From Trinickia symbiotica (GTDB taxonomy: Bacteria > Pseudomonadota > Gammaproteobacteria > Burkholderiales > Burkholderiaceae), in contig NZ_PTIR01000014.1 in NCBI RefSeq assembly GCF_002934455.1, positions 117,070 through 181,069 of the forward strand: a stretch of DNA of 64,000 nt, written 5' to 3'. A model generated the notes under the pieces. That model did not search any database. It was not told the DNA's origin and saw only the letters and a list, made by a program, of their open reading frames with translations. The stretch's first letter is position 1. The number at the start of each line of letters is the position of its first letter. The translations under genes and the position numbers were made by a program. Of the stretch, positions 43,170 through 52,967 are shown piece by piece.

Positions 43170-44840
43170 TCAAGCCGCCAGCATCTCCTTCGCGTGACGG
43201 CGCGTAGTGGCCGTAATCTCGAGGCCCCCCAGCATGCGCGCGACTTCCTCGACACGGCTCGCATGATCCAGGGCCGTGACGGTCGAGAGCGTGCCGCCGT
43301 CGCCAGTACTTGCCTTCGCCACCTGGAAGTGATGATCGCCGCGCGCGGCGACCTGCGGCAAATGCGTGACGCAGAGCACCTGACGGTCGCGGCCGAGCTG
43401 ATGCAAAAGGCGGCCGACAACTTCCGCTACGCCGCCGCCGATACCGGTGTCGACTTCGTCGAAGATCAGCGTCGGCGTTGGGCTCGCCGCGCTCGCAATC
43501 ACCGACAGCGCAAGGCTGATACGCGCGAGCTCGCCGCCGGAGGCAACCTTGGCGAGCGGCTTAGTCGGCACGCCCGCGTGGCCGGCGACCCGGAACTCGA
43601 TCTGCTCGAGCCCATGCGCGCCGCCCTCGGCAAGCGGAACGAGCGCGACTTCGAAGCTGCCGCCCGCCATCGCGAGCTCCTGCATGCCCGTGGTCACGGC
43701 TGCGCCAAGTGCCTTGGCGGCCTTCGCACGCGCCTTTGACAATTGCTTTGCCTCGCGCAGGTAAGCCTCGTGTGCGGCTTCGACCGCGGCCGAGAGCTTG
43801 TCGAGATCGGCCGCGGCGTCGAGCGCGGCGAGCTGTGCGCGGCGCGCTTCATGCTCGTCCGGCAGCGTTTCGGGCTGCAGGCGGAATTTGCGGGCTACCG
43901 AATGCAGCGCATCGAGGCGCGCTTCGACCTCGGCGAGGCGGTCAGGATCGAGATCCAGCTTTTGCGCGTAGTGCGTCAGCGAATAAGCAGCCTCACGCAA
44001 CTGGATTTCAGCCGGCTCGAGCGCAGCGAGCGCGTCGTTGAGCGCCGGGTCGATCTCGGCCAGATCGCGCAGCTTCGAGACGATCGAGCCGAGTTGACCG
44101 AGCATCGCGTCATCCGCTTCGGAAAGCGCATCGAGGGCGCCGCGCACACCCTCGATCAAGTTCGCCGAATGCGCGAGCCGGCGATGCTCCGCGCCGATTT
44201 CCTCCCATTCGCCGCGCTGCGGTGCGAGCTTGTCCAGTTCGGCGAGCTGCCAGACGAGCCGTTCGCGCTCGAGTTGGATTTCACGATCGCGCGTCTTCGC
44301 GAGTTCGAGCGCATGCGCGGCGTCGCGCCAGGCGCGGTGCGCTCGTGCAACGCTCGAGGCGGCCGCGGTGAGACCGGCGTGGGTATCGAAGAGTGTGCGC
44401 TGCGCTTCCGGGCGCATCAGCAACTGGTGCGCGTGCTGGCCATGGATATCGACGAGCATCTCGCCGATCTCGCGCAGTTGCGCGAGCGTAGCGGCCGTGC
44501 CGTTGATGAACGCGCGCGAGCGGCCGTTCGCGTCCACTACGCGGCGTAAGAGGACCGTCGTGGCCTCGGCGCCGTCGGGCTCGCCGCCCGCCAAGGCCTG
44601 CTCGTCGAGCCAGCCCGACACCTCGGCGCTCGCCGAGAATTCAGCCGTGATGTCGGCTCGGGTCGCGCCCGTGCGGACGACGTCGACATCGGCGCGCGCG
44701 CCGAGCGCGAGCGCAAGCGCGTCGATGAGGATCGACTTGCCGGCGCCGGTTTCACCCGAAAAGACCGTGAAGCCGCGGTCGAATTCGAGGTCGAGCGCGG
44801 CGACGATGACGAAGTCGCGTATCGAAAGGTGGCGGAGCAT
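43170..44840 (-). CDS. recN: DNA repair protein RecN
   Basis: This is 556 residues from MLRHLSIRDFVIVAALDLEF (ATG 44840). RecN is an SMC-like ATPase for double-strand break repair. Walker A GETGAGKSILIDAL lies near residue 30. A long coiled-coil arm takes up the middle (for example LEAAHEAYLREAKQLSKARAKAAK). The C-terminal head carries signature VASGGELARISLALSV and Walker B PTLIFDEVDTGIGG, followed by DRQVLCVTHLPQVAARGDHHF. The neighbour nadK lies upstream on the same strand, 158 bases away. No LexA box was recognised in that spacer by eye. Confidence 0.96.
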   Translation of the reverse strand: MLRHLSIRDFVIVAALDLEFDRGFTVFSGETGAGKSILIDALALALGARADVDVVRTGATRADITAEFSASAEVSGWLDEQALAGGEPDGAEATTVLLRRVVDANGRSRAFINGTAATLAQLREIGEMLVDIHGQHAHQLLMRPEAQRTLFDTHAGLTAAASSVARAHRAWRDAAHALELAKTRDREIQLERERLVWQLAELDKLAPQRGEWEEIGAEHRRLAHSANLIEGVRGALDALSEADDAMLGQLGSIVSKLRDLAEIDPALNDALAALEPAEIQLREAAYSLTHYAQKLDLDPDRLAEVEARLDALHSVARKFRLQPETLPDEHEARRAQLAALDAAADLDKLSAAVEAAHEAYLREAKQLSKARAKAAKALGAAVTTGMQELAMAGGSFEVALVPLAEGGAHGLEQIEFRVAGHAGVPTKPLAKVASGGELARISLALSVIASAASPTPTLIFDEVDTGIGGGVAEVVGRLLHQLGRDRQVLCVTHLPQVAARGDHHFQVAKASTGDGGTLSTVTALDHASRVEEVARMLGGLEITATTRRHAKEMLAA

Positions 44841-44998
44841 GGGAGCGTTTTGACTGCGGGTTCGTGGGGCGGCCATGCGCGGCCGGCTATGGTTTGGTCA
44901 AACCTTGCCTCGGGACCGGCGTCGCATATCCGCACGTGCGTGCCATAGGGGCGCCGGGCGCCAAGGACGGAGCAGGGCAAATCGATCTGGCGATGCGA

Positions 44999-45919
44999 TC
45001 AGAGCGAGGCATCGTCGTCTTCATCTTCTTCGGCGGCGCTCGACGGATGCTCGTTCCAATGAAGCTTCTTGCGCAGCGTCGCGTAGTAGCTGTAGCCGAC
45101 CGGATGCAGGAACGGCACGGTATGACGCGAGCGGCGCACTTCGATCGTGTCGTTGAGTTCGAGCGCCGTGAACGATTGCATGTCGAAGTTCGCGTTGACG
45201 TCGCGCCCGCCGATGATCTGGATGCGCAGCTTGCAGTCGTCCGGAATCACGATCGGGCGGTTCGAGAGCGCATGCGGCGCGATGGGCACGAGCACGAGGC
45301 CCTGCAGTTGCGGGTGCAGGATCGGGCCCTGGGAGGACAGCGCGTAGGCCGTCGAGCCCGTCGGCGTGGCGACGATCAGGCCGTCCGAGCGTTGGTCGTA
45401 CATGAACCGGCCGTCGACGAACACACGCAGCTCGGCCATTCCCGAAAAGCCGCTGCGGTTGACGACGACGTCGTTGAACGCCAGCGCGTGATAGATCGGC
45501 TCGTCGGCGCGCACGATGCGCGCCTCGAGCAGCGTGCGCTCCTCGCGCTCATAACTGCCCGCGAGCATCTGCGGCACGCGTTGCTGCATCTCCGCGACGG
45601 GTATGTCCGTGATGAAGCCGAGCCGCCCCTGGTTGATGCCGATGAGCGGCGTTCGGTAGGGCGCGAGCTGACGCCCGATGCCGAGCATGGTGCCGTCGCC
45701 GCCGAGAACGACCGCGACATCGGCGCGCGCCCCGATTTCGGCGGGCGTGAGCGCGGGATAGCCGGTCGCGCCGACCTCGCGTGCGGTGTCGGCTTCGAAG
45801 ACGACCTCGAAGCCGCGTTTCGCGATGCAGCCGGCGAGCGCCATCAGCGGCTCGCCGATGCCGGGCGTATTGCTGCGCCCGACGAGCGCAACCGTCTTGA
45901 ATTGGTGACCCATTTCCAT
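44999..45919 (-). CDS. nadK: NAD kinase
   Basis: This 306-residue enzyme phosphorylates NAD to NADP in the cytoplasm. It starts [20 protein letters not shown] (ATG 45919; the second Met at 45913 is possible). Signatures are [19 protein letters not shown] (the catalytic GGDG), [13 protein letters not shown], and the C-domain [20 protein letters not shown] with the NE/D motif [13 protein letters not shown]. The C-terminus is acidic ([10 protein letters not shown]). It is divergent from hrcA, a gene order conserved in Burkholderiaceae. Confidence 0.96.
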   Translation of the reverse strand: MEMGHQFKTVALVGRSNTPGIGEPLMALAGCIAKRGFEVVFEADTAREVGATGYPALTPAEIGARADVAVVLGGDGTMLGIGRQLAPYRTPLIGINQGRLGFITDIPVAEMQQRVPQMLAGSYEREERTLLEARIVRADEPIYHALAFNDVVVNRSGFSGMAELRVFVDGRFMYDQRSDGLIVATPTGSTAYALSSQGPILHPQLQGLVLVPIAPHALSNRPIVIPDDCKLRIQIIGGRDVNANFDMQSFTALELNDTIEVRRSRHTVPFLHPVGYSYYATLRKKLHWNEHPSSAAEEDEDDDASL

Positions 45920-46270
45920 GCCGGCATTACACCATAGCTACGGTCTGTTTACATACGGAGGCTGGCCATGTTGCCCGGAGCGGCTGCTCGGGACGCGTTT
46001 CGTATGTAAGCGGACCCTGGGTTGAAAAAGCACCGCCTCGCGAGCTCGGGCGGGCCCCGATCACCCTAGCCTCGACGCGCGCGGGTTCCGAGCAGGTTCC
46101 TCCGCATTGATTTGTCGCTAGAATGATGTCGTGCCGATGACAGGCTGCCTTTCCGGCGCGGATCTTGCGGGCGCTGCGCCGCTCGCGGCGGCACGTCGGG
46201 CGGGAGGCGGCCAGCATGTCCGCGGGGGCGCGGACATGGGGCCATCGGCGTTCGTCTAAAATCTTGCGTC
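45920..46270. other. Divergent spacer between nadK and hrcA
   Basis: This 351-base region has no convincing gene. It holds the long-armed inverted repeat at 45948-46010. A TAAAAT hexamer stands 9 bases before the hrcA start and would give an almost leaderless hrcA transcript if it is the -10. No CIRCE element (TTAGCACTC-N9-GAGTGCTAA) is visible, so HrcA does not obviously regulate itself here. Confidence 0.55.
45948..46010. repeat. Inverted repeat TTACATACG / CGTATGTAA around an inner hairpin
   Basis: Nine-base perfect arms (45949-45957 and 46001-46009) flank 43 bases. That interior contains a second, imperfect stem (CCCGGAGC / GCTCGGG) around GGCT. The nested arrangement could form a cruciform or a folded RNA. 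The outer arms are AT-rich compared with the surroundings. Confidence 0.6.
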
Positions 46271-47290
46271 ATGCTAGAACCACGCGCTCAGACTCTGCTG
46301 AAAACCCTGATCGAGCGATATATCGCGGAAGGTCAGCCGGTCGGCTCGCGCACGCTGTCGCGCTATTCGGGGCTCGAACTGAGCCCGGCGACGATACGCA
46401 ACGTGATGTCGGACCTCGAGGAGCTCGGGCTCGTAGCGAGCCCTCATACTTCCGCTGGCAGGGTGCCGACGCCGCGCGGCTATCGTCTGTTCGTCGATAC
46501 CATGCTGACCGTCGAGCCGGTTGCGGACGAGGAGGCGGTCACGCGCGTCGTGGAAAGGACGCTGACGCCCGGGGAGCCGCAGAAAGTCATCGCGGCCGCG
46601 GCGAGCGTGCTTTCGAACCTTTCGCAGTTCGCAGGCGTCATCCTGACGCCGCGCCGCAGCCATATCTTCAAGCAGATCGAGTTTATGCGCCTGTCGGACA
46701 AGCGCATCCTGCTCATCATCGTCACCCCCGAAGGGGACGTGCAGAACCGCATCATGGCCACGCAGCGCGACTACACGCCGTCGCAGCTCATCGAGGCATC
46801 GAACTACATCAATGCGCACTTCGCGGGACTTTCCTTCGATGAAGTTCGCCGGCGCCTGCGAGAGGAAATCGACCAGTTGCGCGGAGACATGACCGCGCTC
46901 ATGCAGGCAGCGGTGACCGCCAGCACCGACGAAAGCGAGATGGGCGAGACGGTGCTGATTTCCGGCGAGCGCAACCTGCTCGAGGTGGCGGATCTGTCGT
47001 CCGACATGGCGCGGCTGCGCAAGCTTTTCGATGTATTCGACCAAAAGACGAGCCTCCTGCAATTGCTGGATGTATCGAGCCACGCGCAAGGCGTACAAAT
47101 ATTCATCGGCGGTGAATCGAATCTGGTGCCGATCGAACAGATGAGCGTCGTGACGGCGCCTTATGAAGTCAACGGCAAGATCGTCGGCACGCTCGGTGTG
47201 ATCGGACCGACGCGCATGGCGTACAGCCGCGTGATTCCAATCGTCGACATCACCGCGCGGCTGCTTTCGACGGCCTTGAGCCAACAGTGA
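46271..47290 (+). CDS. hrcA: Heat-inducible transcription repressor HrcA
   Basis: This 339-residue repressor binds CIRCE operators in front of chaperone genes. The N-terminal winged helix is in [24 protein letters not shown] sequence (here [19 protein letters not shown]) with [21 protein letters not shown] as recognition helix and [20 protein letters not shown] as wing. The C-terminal GAF-like domain includes [21 protein letters not shown] and [21 protein letters not shown]. It lies upstream of hemH and the grpE-dnaK-dnaJ group. The grpE promoter seen at 49468 is of the sigma-32 type, so this cluster's heat control is probably through sigma-32, and HrcA targets (such as groESL) are elsewhere. 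Confidence 0.95.
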   Translation: MLEPRAQTLLKTLIERYIAEGQPVGSRTLSRYSGLELSPATIRNVMSDLEELGLVASPHTSAGRVPTPRGYRLFVDTMLTVEPVADEEAVTRVVERTLTPGEPQKVIAAAASVLSNLSQFAGVILTPRRSHIFKQIEFMRLSDKRILLIIVTPEGDVQNRIMATQRDYTPSQLIEASNYINAHFAGLSFDEVRRRLREEIDQLRGDMTALMQAAVTASTDESEMGETVLISGERNLLEVADLSSDMARLRKLFDVFDQKTSLLQLLDVSSHAQGVQIFIGGESNLVPIEQMSVVTAPYEVNGKIVGTLGVIGPTRMAYSRVIPIVDITARLLSTALSQQ

Positions 47291-47484
47291 ACGCGTTTCC
47301 GGACGCTCGCCGCGAGCTCCGTTCGCGAACGCCGACGCCCCTTGCATGATCCTTCGCGCACGGCATTCGCGCCATTGGCCGAATGGCCGAGTCGCCGTGG
47401 CCGCCGGCCTCGCTATAATCGGTTGAACTGAACCGAGGCCGGCTTGTACGGAAACGGTCTCCCACCCGGCCCTGTCGATTGCCC

Positions 47485-48558
47485 ATGCGTTTCGATCTCG
47501 AGCTGCCGTCGCAGCCTGCCGCGTCACACCGAGTTGCCGTCTTGCTGATGAACCTCGGCACGCCGGATGCGCCGACGGCGCGCGCGGTGCGTCGCTATCT
47601 CGTCGAATTTCTGACCGATCCGCGCGTCGTCGAAATTCCGGCGCTCGTCTGGCAGCCGCTGCTGCGCGGGCTGATCGCGCCGTTGCGCGCGGCGAAGGTC
47701 GCCAAGAAATATGCGTCGATCTGGATGCCGGAGGGTTCGCCGCTGCGCGTCTATACAGAAAGGCAGACCGAGGCGCTGCGGGCTCTGCTTCATTCGAACG
47801 GGTATCCGGTCATCGTCGACTATGCGATGCGCTATGGAACGCCAGGCATCGGCGCGATGTTGAATCAGCTCAAGCTCGCTGGCGCCGAGCGCGTGCTGCT
47901 GATGCCGATGTATCCGCAATACTCGGCATCGACGACGGCGACGGCGTTCGACGCCGCGTTCGCGGCCCTCAAGCGGATGCGCAACCAGCTCGAAGTCCGG
48001 ACGGTCCGGCACTTTGCCGATCAGCCGGCGTATATTCGGGCGCTCGCCGACCAGGTGCTGCGGCACTGGGCCGCGCGCGGCCGCCCCGACTTTGCCGCCG
48101 GGGACAAGCTCGTGCTGAGCTTTCACGGCGTGCCGAAACGCACGCTCGACCTCGGCGACCCTTATCACGAGCAATGCCGGCTGACGGCGGCGCTGCTCGC
48201 GAACCAGCTTGCGCTGAGTTCGACCGAGTGCCTCGTCACTTTTCAGTCGCGCTTCGGCAAGGCGGAGTGGCTGCAGCCCTACACCGCGCCAACGTTGCGA
48301 GAGCTCGGCGCGGCCGGCGTGCGGCGGGCCGACGTCTTTTGTCCCGGGTTTACGTCGGATTGTCTCGAGACGATCGAAGAGATCGGTCTCGAAGTTCGCG
48401 ACGAATTCCTCCGCGCGGGCGGCAAGCAATTCGAGCGCATCCCGTGCCTCAACGCATCGTCCTCATGGATCGCCGCGCTCGCCGAAATCGTCGCGCAACA
48501 GTTGCAGGGATGGCCCGCCCGGTCACCTCTGCCGGCATCGCCGAGCGTGCCGGCGTGA
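47485..48558 (+). CDS. hemH: Ferrochelatase
   Basis: This is 357 residues from [20 protein letters not shown] (ATG 47485). The enzyme inserts Fe(II) into protoporphyrin IX, the last step of protohaem synthesis. Family landmarks are [58 protein letters not shown], the catalytic His in [37 protein letters not shown] and [23 protein letters not shown] at 47414-47419 is a plausible -10. Its spacing after hrcA (194 bases) suggests its own promoter. It is followed by the hslR-like gene. Confidence 0.96.
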   Translation: MRFDLELPSQPAASHRVAVLLMNLGTPDAPTARAVRRYLVEFLTDPRVVEIPALVWQPLLRGLIAPLRAAKVAKKYASIWMPEGSPLRVYTERQTEALRALLHSNGYPVIVDYAMRYGTPGIGAMLNQLKLAGAERVLLMPMYPQYSASTTATAFDAAFAALKRMRNQLEVRTVRHFADQPAYIRALADQVLRHWAARGRPDFAAGDKLVLSFHGVPKRTLDLGDPYHEQCRLTAALLANQLALSSTECLVTFQSRFGKAEWLQPYTAPTLRELGAAGVRRADVFCPGFTSDCLETIEEIGLEVRDEFLRAGGKQFERIPCLNASSSWIAALAEIVAQQLQGWPARSPLPASPSVPA

Positions 48559-48699
48559 GTCCGCCGCTCGCGAACCGGGCCCGTCGCAGGCCGTGCTCGA
48601 TCGCTCGCGCCGATCGCTCGGGCAAGATCGTTGCTTTTTTGCGTACTTGGCCACACGACGGCAGGCAATTGCCGGCCAATCCGAATTTCTGGCACTCCG

Positions 48700-49110
48700 A
48701 TGAACTACAAGATCTCGACTGAACCGGGCGCACGCCTGCGCATCGACAAGTGGCTCTGGGCGGCGCGCTTCTTCAAGACGCGCTCGCTCGCCGCGGACGC
48801 CGTGGACAAGGGCCGCGTGCGCATCGGCGGGATGGCCGTGAAACCGGCGAAGGATGTGCGCGTCGGCGATCTTGTCGAAATCGAGATCGACCGCATGGTA
48901 TGGGAGGTGCGCGTAATGGGCGTGTGCGAAGTGCGCGGCCCGGCTGCCGTGGCGCAGACGCTCTACGAGGAGACTTCCGCGAGCCGCGCGAAGCGGGAGG
49001 CGGAAGCCGAGCGGCGCAGAACGTACCGCGAGCCGTCGGCCGCGTTGCAGGGCAGGCCGACCAAGCGCGACAGGCGCATCATCGACAAACTTTCAGGTGG
49101 TGGGGGTTGA
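48700..49110 (+). CDS. hslR: S4-domain RNA-binding heat shock protein (Hsp15 type)
   Basis: This is 136 residues from MNYKISTEPGARLRIDKWLW (ATG 48700). An S4 RNA-binding domain covers the first ~60 residues (RIDKWLWAARFFKTRSLAADAVDKGRVRIGGMAVKPAKDVRVGD). A basic tail rich in Arg and Lys follows (SRAKREAEAERRRTYREP). Hsp15 binds free 50S subunits that carry a stalled nascent chain and frees them for reuse. Location beside the grpE-dnaK-dnaJ cluster fits a heat-shock role. Its 3' end overlaps a possible small gene on the opposite strand (49079-49243). Confidence 0.93.
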   Translation: MNYKISTEPGARLRIDKWLWAARFFKTRSLAADAVDKGRVRIGGMAVKPAKDVRVGDLVEIEIDRMVWEVRVMGVCEVRGPAAVAQTLYEETSASRAKREAEAERRRTYREPSAALQGRPTKRDRRIIDKLSGGGG

Positions 49111-49243
49111 ACAACTGCTCGAACGTGGCATGAACGACGCCGTATTCGGTGGTTGTATCGGTCACCGCACCGGACATGCAGATGGTCGTGGTCCCCGCAA
49201 CGAGTATCAGCGCGACCACCGCGATGGCAAAGGTCAGTTTCAC
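49079..49243 (-). CDS. Possible small secreted or membrane protein (54 residues)
   Basis: A GTG start at 49243 with GGGGAAG about 5 bases upstream opens a frame reading MKLTFAIAVVALILVAGTTT, followed by ICMSGAVTDTTTEYGVVHAT and ending NPHHLKVCR. The first ~17 residues form a good hydrophobic export signal, with AGTTTICMSGA as a possible cleavage region. Two cysteines remain in the mature part. It overlaps the 3' end of the hslR-like gene by 32 bases, tail to tail. No family is recognised. It may be real, given the export signal and ribosome site, but is supported by sequence only. Confidence 0.4.
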   Translation of the reverse strand: MKLTFAIAVVALILVAGTTTICMSGAVTDTTTEYGVVHATFEQLFNPHHLKVCR

Positions 49244-49467
49244 TGTACTTCCCCGCTGGGGCTCCCGGTTGATAGGCGACGGACCTGGCGCCGCGACCGA
49301 CTTTCGATGCGCATCGGCGACAAGGAACGGTCGATGCGCGGATAGTCATAAGGTCAGTCTAGGGCAAACCATAATAGTGCTCAATGCGATTTCGGTTTTG
49401 ACGAGGTAATCCCTGTTACGGCTCGTTTCGATGCACTTAATTTGTGCAAAAAAACAGCGAGGGAGAC
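49244..49467. other. Spacer before the grpE heat-shock promoter
   Basis: The spacer from 49244 to the grpE start at 49582 is 338 bases. In this left part I see no gene, RNA or repeat. Its right part holds the sigma-32 promoter, and an AT-rich patch at about 49350-49420 precedes it. Confidence 0.5.
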
Positions 49468-49495
49468 CTTGAATTCCTCGCGGCAAGCCCCATTT
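49468..49495 (+). promoter_or_regulatory. Sigma-32 (RpoH) heat-shock promoter of grpE
   Basis: CTTGAA (49468-49473) and CCCCATTT (49488-49495) are separated by 14 bases, matching both halves of the RpoH consensus (CTTGAAA and CCCCATNT) with correct spacing. It lies about 87 bases before the grpE start and should drive grpE and the downstream thioredoxin gene, perhaps reading into dnaK. Confidence 0.85.
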
Positions 49496-49581
49496 GCCGC
49501 CGATGTGTGGCGGCAGGCGCAACGGACGCAAGAGGATGCGCCTTCCGCGCTTTGATTTCACTTATTGGACGATTCAGCGAC

Positions 49582-50166
49582 ATGGAAAATACGCAAGACA
49601 ACCCGGCCAGCCAGAACTCGAAGCCTGCCGGCGACGACACCGCGCAACCCATTGCCGAGAACGTCGCGGAGCAAGTGGCGGCGGCGGCCGCCGCCGAGCC
49701 TGCCCCCGAGCCGACGCCCGAAGCGGCGCTGGCCGAGGCTAAGGCGAAGATCGCCGAGCTCAACGAGAGCTTCCTTCGCGCGAAGGCCGAGACGGAGAAC
49801 GTGCGCCGGCGTGCGCACGAAGACGTCGTGAAGGCGCGCAAGTTCGCGATCGAAGCTTTTGCAGAGCATTTGCTGCCCGTGATCGACAGCCTCGAAGCGG
49901 CGCTCGCCGATTCGTCGGGCGACGTCGCGAAGTTTCGCGAGGGCGTCGAGCTGACGCTGCGCCAGCTCTCGAGCGCGTTCGAGAAGGGCCACGTCGTGTC
50001 CGTCAATCCCGTGGGCCAGAAGTTCGATCCGCATCGCCATCAGGCTATTTCAATGGTGCCGGCCGATCAGGAACCGAATACCGTCGTGTCCGTGCTGCAG
50101 AAGGGCTACGTGATCGCCGATCGCGTGTTGCGGCCCGCGCTCGTCACGGTCGCGCAACCGAAGTGA
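49582..50166 (+). CDS. grpE: Nucleotide exchange factor GrpE
   Basis: This is 194 residues from [20 protein letters not shown] (ATG 49582); the longer frame from 49444 runs across the promoter and was excluded. The first ~50 residues are disordered and Ala/Glu/Pro-rich. A long dimerising helix follows ([31 protein letters not shown]). The four-helix and beta-wing parts follow with [15 protein letters not shown] and the family signature [34 protein letters not shown]. GrpE releases ADP from DnaK. Transcription from a clear sigma-32 promoter puts it in the heat-shock regulon. Confidence 0.96.
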   Translation: MENTQDNPASQNSKPAGDDTAQPIAENVAEQVAAAAAAEPAPEPTPEAALAEAKAKIAELNESFLRAKAETENVRRRAHEDVVKARKFAIEAFAEHLLPVIDSLEAALADSSGDVAKFREGVELTLRQLSSAFEKGHVVSVNPVGQKFDPHRHQAISMVPADQEPNTVVSVLQKGYVIADRVLRPALVTVAQPK

Positions 50167-50209
50167 CGTCGGTCGCACTCCAGGCCCCACACCGCACCAG
50201 CGAGCGCGC

Positions 50210-50632
50210 ATGAGTGACCATCCGGTCGACGCTACGGCGTTTTCTGTATTCGAGATGGAGGAGGTGAATGCCGCGAGTTTCGACGCGGCGCTCGCTTCGG
50301 CCGGGGATGCGCTTGCCGTCGTTTTTTTCTGGGGCGTCGATTGCTTTAACTGCGAAGTTGCGAAGAAGGCGATGCTGGCACAGCCCGAAGCGATCCGCGC
50401 GCTCGGGCTGAAGTGGTTTCATGCCAACGTCTACGAGCATCGCGAGCTCGGGCAGCGGTTTTCGTTGCACGGCGTGCCGACGTGGTTCTTCTTTCACCGC
50501 GGCAAGCGGCTCGGTCGGGCGACGGGCTGGCACGGCCTCGCGCAGTTCGAGGCCGCCGTCGAGGCGGCCCGTGCCAAGGCGCGGGCGGCCGGCGGCCAGG
50601 CGATTCAGAGCGGGGGACGCAGCGGCGATTGA
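50210..50632 (+). CDS. Thioredoxin-fold protein with CxxC motif
   Basis: This 140-residue protein has a thioredoxin fold. After a short N-terminus comes a strand and the redox site VVFFWGVDCFNCEVAKKAML (Cys-Phe-Asn-Cys), then FHANVYEHRELGQRFSLHGVPTWFFFHRGKRLGR, where VPTW holds the cis-Pro of thioredoxins. The site differs from the classical WCGPC, so partners and potential are probably distinct. No signal peptide is present, which indicates the cytoplasm. It lies between grpE and dnaK (43 bases after grpE, 152 before dnaK), a position conserved in Burkholderia relatives, suggesting a role in redox protection during heat stress. Confidence 0.88.
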   Translation: MSDHPVDATAFSVFEMEEVNAASFDAALASAGDALAVVFFWGVDCFNCEVAKKAMLAQPEAIRALGLKWFHANVYEHRELGQRFSLHGVPTWFFFHRGKRLGRATGWHGLAQFEAAVEAARAKARAAGGQAIQSGGRSGD

Positions 50633-50784
50633 AAAAACTGAAAGACTGCATCGACTTCAGGGGCTTCGGGGCTTGAAAACGATGCAGCCGCACTTATGTT
50701 GTGTGCAGGTATGAATTGAGCGGATGGTCGAGCCAGTGAGGCTGCGGCGTCCGAAAGCGATCAAAAGTCAGGAGATTTAACAAA

Positions 50785-52740
50785 ATGGGCAAAATCATCG
50801 GCATCGACCTCGGCACCACGAACTCGTGCGTGGCGCTGATGGAAGGCAACTCGATCAAAGTGATCGAGAACTCGGAGGGCGCCCGCACGACGCCCTCGAT
50901 CATCGCCTACATGGACGACAACGAGATTCTCGTCGGCGCGCCGGCCAAGCGTCAGTCGGTGACGAACCCGAAGAACACGCTGTTCGCGGTGAAGCGCCTG
51001 ATCGGTCGCCGGTTCGAAGAAAAGGAAGTCCAGAAGGACATCGGCCTGATGCCGTACAAGATCATCAAGGCCGATAACGGAGACGCCTGGGTCGAAGCGC
51101 ATGGCCAGAAGCTCGCGCCGCCGCAGATTTCGGCTGAAGTGCTGCGCAAGATGAAGAAGACGGCCGAAGACTACCTAGGCGAGCCGGTCACGGAAGCCGT
51201 CATCACGGTGCCCGCCTACTTCAACGACAGCCAGCGTCAGGCGACGAAAGACGCGGGCCGCATCGCCGGCCTCGAAGTCAAGCGGATCATCAACGAGCCG
51301 ACGGCGGCCGCGCTCGCGTTCGGTCTCGACAAGGCCGAAAAGGGCGATCGCAAGATCGCCGTCTATGACCTCGGCGGCGGTACGTTCGACATCTCGATCA
51401 TCGAAATCGCGGACGTCGACGGCGAAAAGCAGTTCGAAGTGCTCTCGACGAACGGCGATACGTTCCTCGGCGGGGAAGACTTCGACCAGCGCATCATCGA
51501 CTACATCATCGGCGAGTTCAAGAAGGAGCAGGGCGTCGATCTGTCGAAGGACGTGCTCGCGCTGCAGCGCTTGAAGGAAGCGGCCGAGAAGGCGAAGATC
51601 GAGCTCTCGTCGAGCCAGCAGACGGAGATCAACCTGCCGTACATCACGGCGGATGCATCGGGTCCGAAGCACCTGAACTTGAAGCTCACACGCGCCAAGC
51701 TCGAAGCGCTCGTCGAGGAGTTGATCCAGCGCACGGTCGAGCCGTGCCGGATCGCGATCAAGGACGCCGGCGTGAAGGTGAGCGACATCGACGACGTGAT
51801 CCTTGTCGGCGGCATGACGCGTATGCCGAAGGTCCAGGAAACGGTGAAGGAGTTCTTCGGCAAAGAGCCGCGCCGCGACGTGAACCCGGACGAGGCCGTG
51901 GCCGTTGGCGCCGCGATCCAGGGGCAGGTCCTCTCGGGCGACCGCAAGGACGTGCTGCTGCTCGACGTGACGCCGTTGTCTCTCGGCATCGAGACGCTCG
52001 GCGGCGTGATGACGAAGATGATCAACAAGAACACCACGATCCCGACGAAGCACCAGCAGGTGTACTCGACGGCGGACGACAATCAGTCGGCCGTGACGAT
52101 CAAGGTGTATCAGGGCGAGCGCGAGATGGCGGCCGGCAACAAGCTGCTCGGTGAGTTCAATCTCGAGGGCATCCCGCCCGCGCCGCGCGGCGTGCCGCAG
52201 ATCGAAGTGACCTTCGATATCGACGCCAACGGTATTCTGCACGTGGGCGCGAAGGACAAGGGCACCGGCAAGGAGAACAAGATCGTCATCAAGGCGAATT
52301 CGGGTCTCTCGGAAGCCGAGATCGAAAAGATGGTCAAGGACGCCGAGCTGAACGCGGCCGAAGATCATCGCCTGCGTGAGCTGGCCGACGCCCGCAACCA
52401 GGGTGACGCGCTGGTGCACAGCACGAAGAAGGCGCTCGCCGAGTACGGCGACAAAGTGGACTCGAGCGAGAAGGAGAAGATCGAGTCGGCGCTGAAGGAG
52501 CTCGAGGACGCGCTGAAGAGCAACGCGAGCGAAAAGGCCGACATCGAGGCGAAGATCGAAGCGGTTGCTACGGCCTCGCAAAAGCTCGGCGAGAAGATGT
52601 ACGCCGACATGCAGGCGCAAAGCGCGGCGGCCGGTGCCGCGAGCGGCGCGTCGTCCGGCGGCGCGAGCTCGGGCGCAAGCGCGAGCAAGCCCGAAGACGA
52701 CGTGGTCGATGCGGACTTCAAGGAAGTGAAGAAGGACTGA
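50785..52740 (+). CDS. dnaK: Molecular chaperone DnaK (Hsp70)
   Basis: This is 651 residues, starting [20 protein letters not shown]. Hsp70 signatures are [11 protein letters not shown], the second phosphate loop in [16 protein letters not shown], and [22 protein letters not shown]. The substrate-binding domain follows at about residues 390-510 with [24 protein letters not shown]. An Ala/Ser/Gly-rich tail precedes the acidic ending [15 protein letters not shown] (EEVD-like end of bacterial DnaK). AGGAG stands about 10 bases before the ATG. It works with DnaJ and GrpE, whose genes flank it in the same orientation. Confidence 0.98.
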   Translation: MGKIIGIDLGTTNSCVALMEGNSIKVIENSEGARTTPSIIAYMDDNEILVGAPAKRQSVTNPKNTLFAVKRLIGRRFEEKEVQKDIGLMPYKIIKADNGDAWVEAHGQKLAPPQISAEVLRKMKKTAEDYLGEPVTEAVITVPAYFNDSQRQATKDAGRIAGLEVKRIINEPTAAALAFGLDKAEKGDRKIAVYDLGGGTFDISIIEIADVDGEKQFEVLSTNGDTFLGGEDFDQRIIDYIIGEFKKEQGVDLSKDVLALQRLKEAAEKAKIELSSSQQTEINLPYITADASGPKHLNLKLTRAKLEALVEELIQRTVEPCRIAIKDAGVKVSDIDDVILVGGMTRMPKVQETVKEFFGKEPRRDVNPDEAVAVGAAIQGQVLSGDRKDVLLLDVTPLSLGIETLGGVMTKMINKNTTIPTKHQQVYSTADDNQSAVTIKVYQGEREMAAGNKLLGEFNLEGIPPAPRGVPQIEVTFDIDANGILHVGAKDKGTGKENKIVIKANSGLSEAEIEKMVKDAELNAAEDHRLRELADARNQGDALVHSTKKALAEYGDKVDSSEKEKIESALKELEDALKSNASEKADIEAKIEAVATASQKLGEKMYADMQAQSAAAGAASGASSGGASSGASASKPEDDVVDADFKEVKKD

Positions 52741-52934
52741 GCTTAACGCTCTATCGCAATGGCGGCTGGCACCCTCGCGGCTAGCGGGGGCGGCCGGCCG
52801 GCACGACGCCTGGCGGACTTTCGGGTTCTCCGGGCACATTTGCTTTATGGGCGGGATGCTTGCTTCGGCCGTCGAGCGCGGCCGGGGCGAGCATGCCGGA
52901 CGGGTCGGAAGACTCCACAGCATGCGAAAGGAGC

Positions 52935-52955
52935 GGCCGCGCACGTTGCGCGGCC
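52935..52955 (+). other. Perfect GC hairpin in the dnaJ 5' leader
   Basis: An 8-base perfect inverted repeat (GGCCGCGC / GCGCGGCC, loop ACGTT) ends 12 bases before the dnaJ ATG, right at the place of the ribosome binding region. It could hold down translation initiation at low temperature, but is probably too stable to melt by itself. Function is speculative. Confidence 0.5.
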
Positions 52956-52967
52956 GGCGGTGAACCG

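Noticed and set aside
46271..49582. CIRCE element expected near hrcA or grpE
   Set aside because: The spacers were read for TTAGCACTC and GAGTGCTAA on both strands and nothing close was found.
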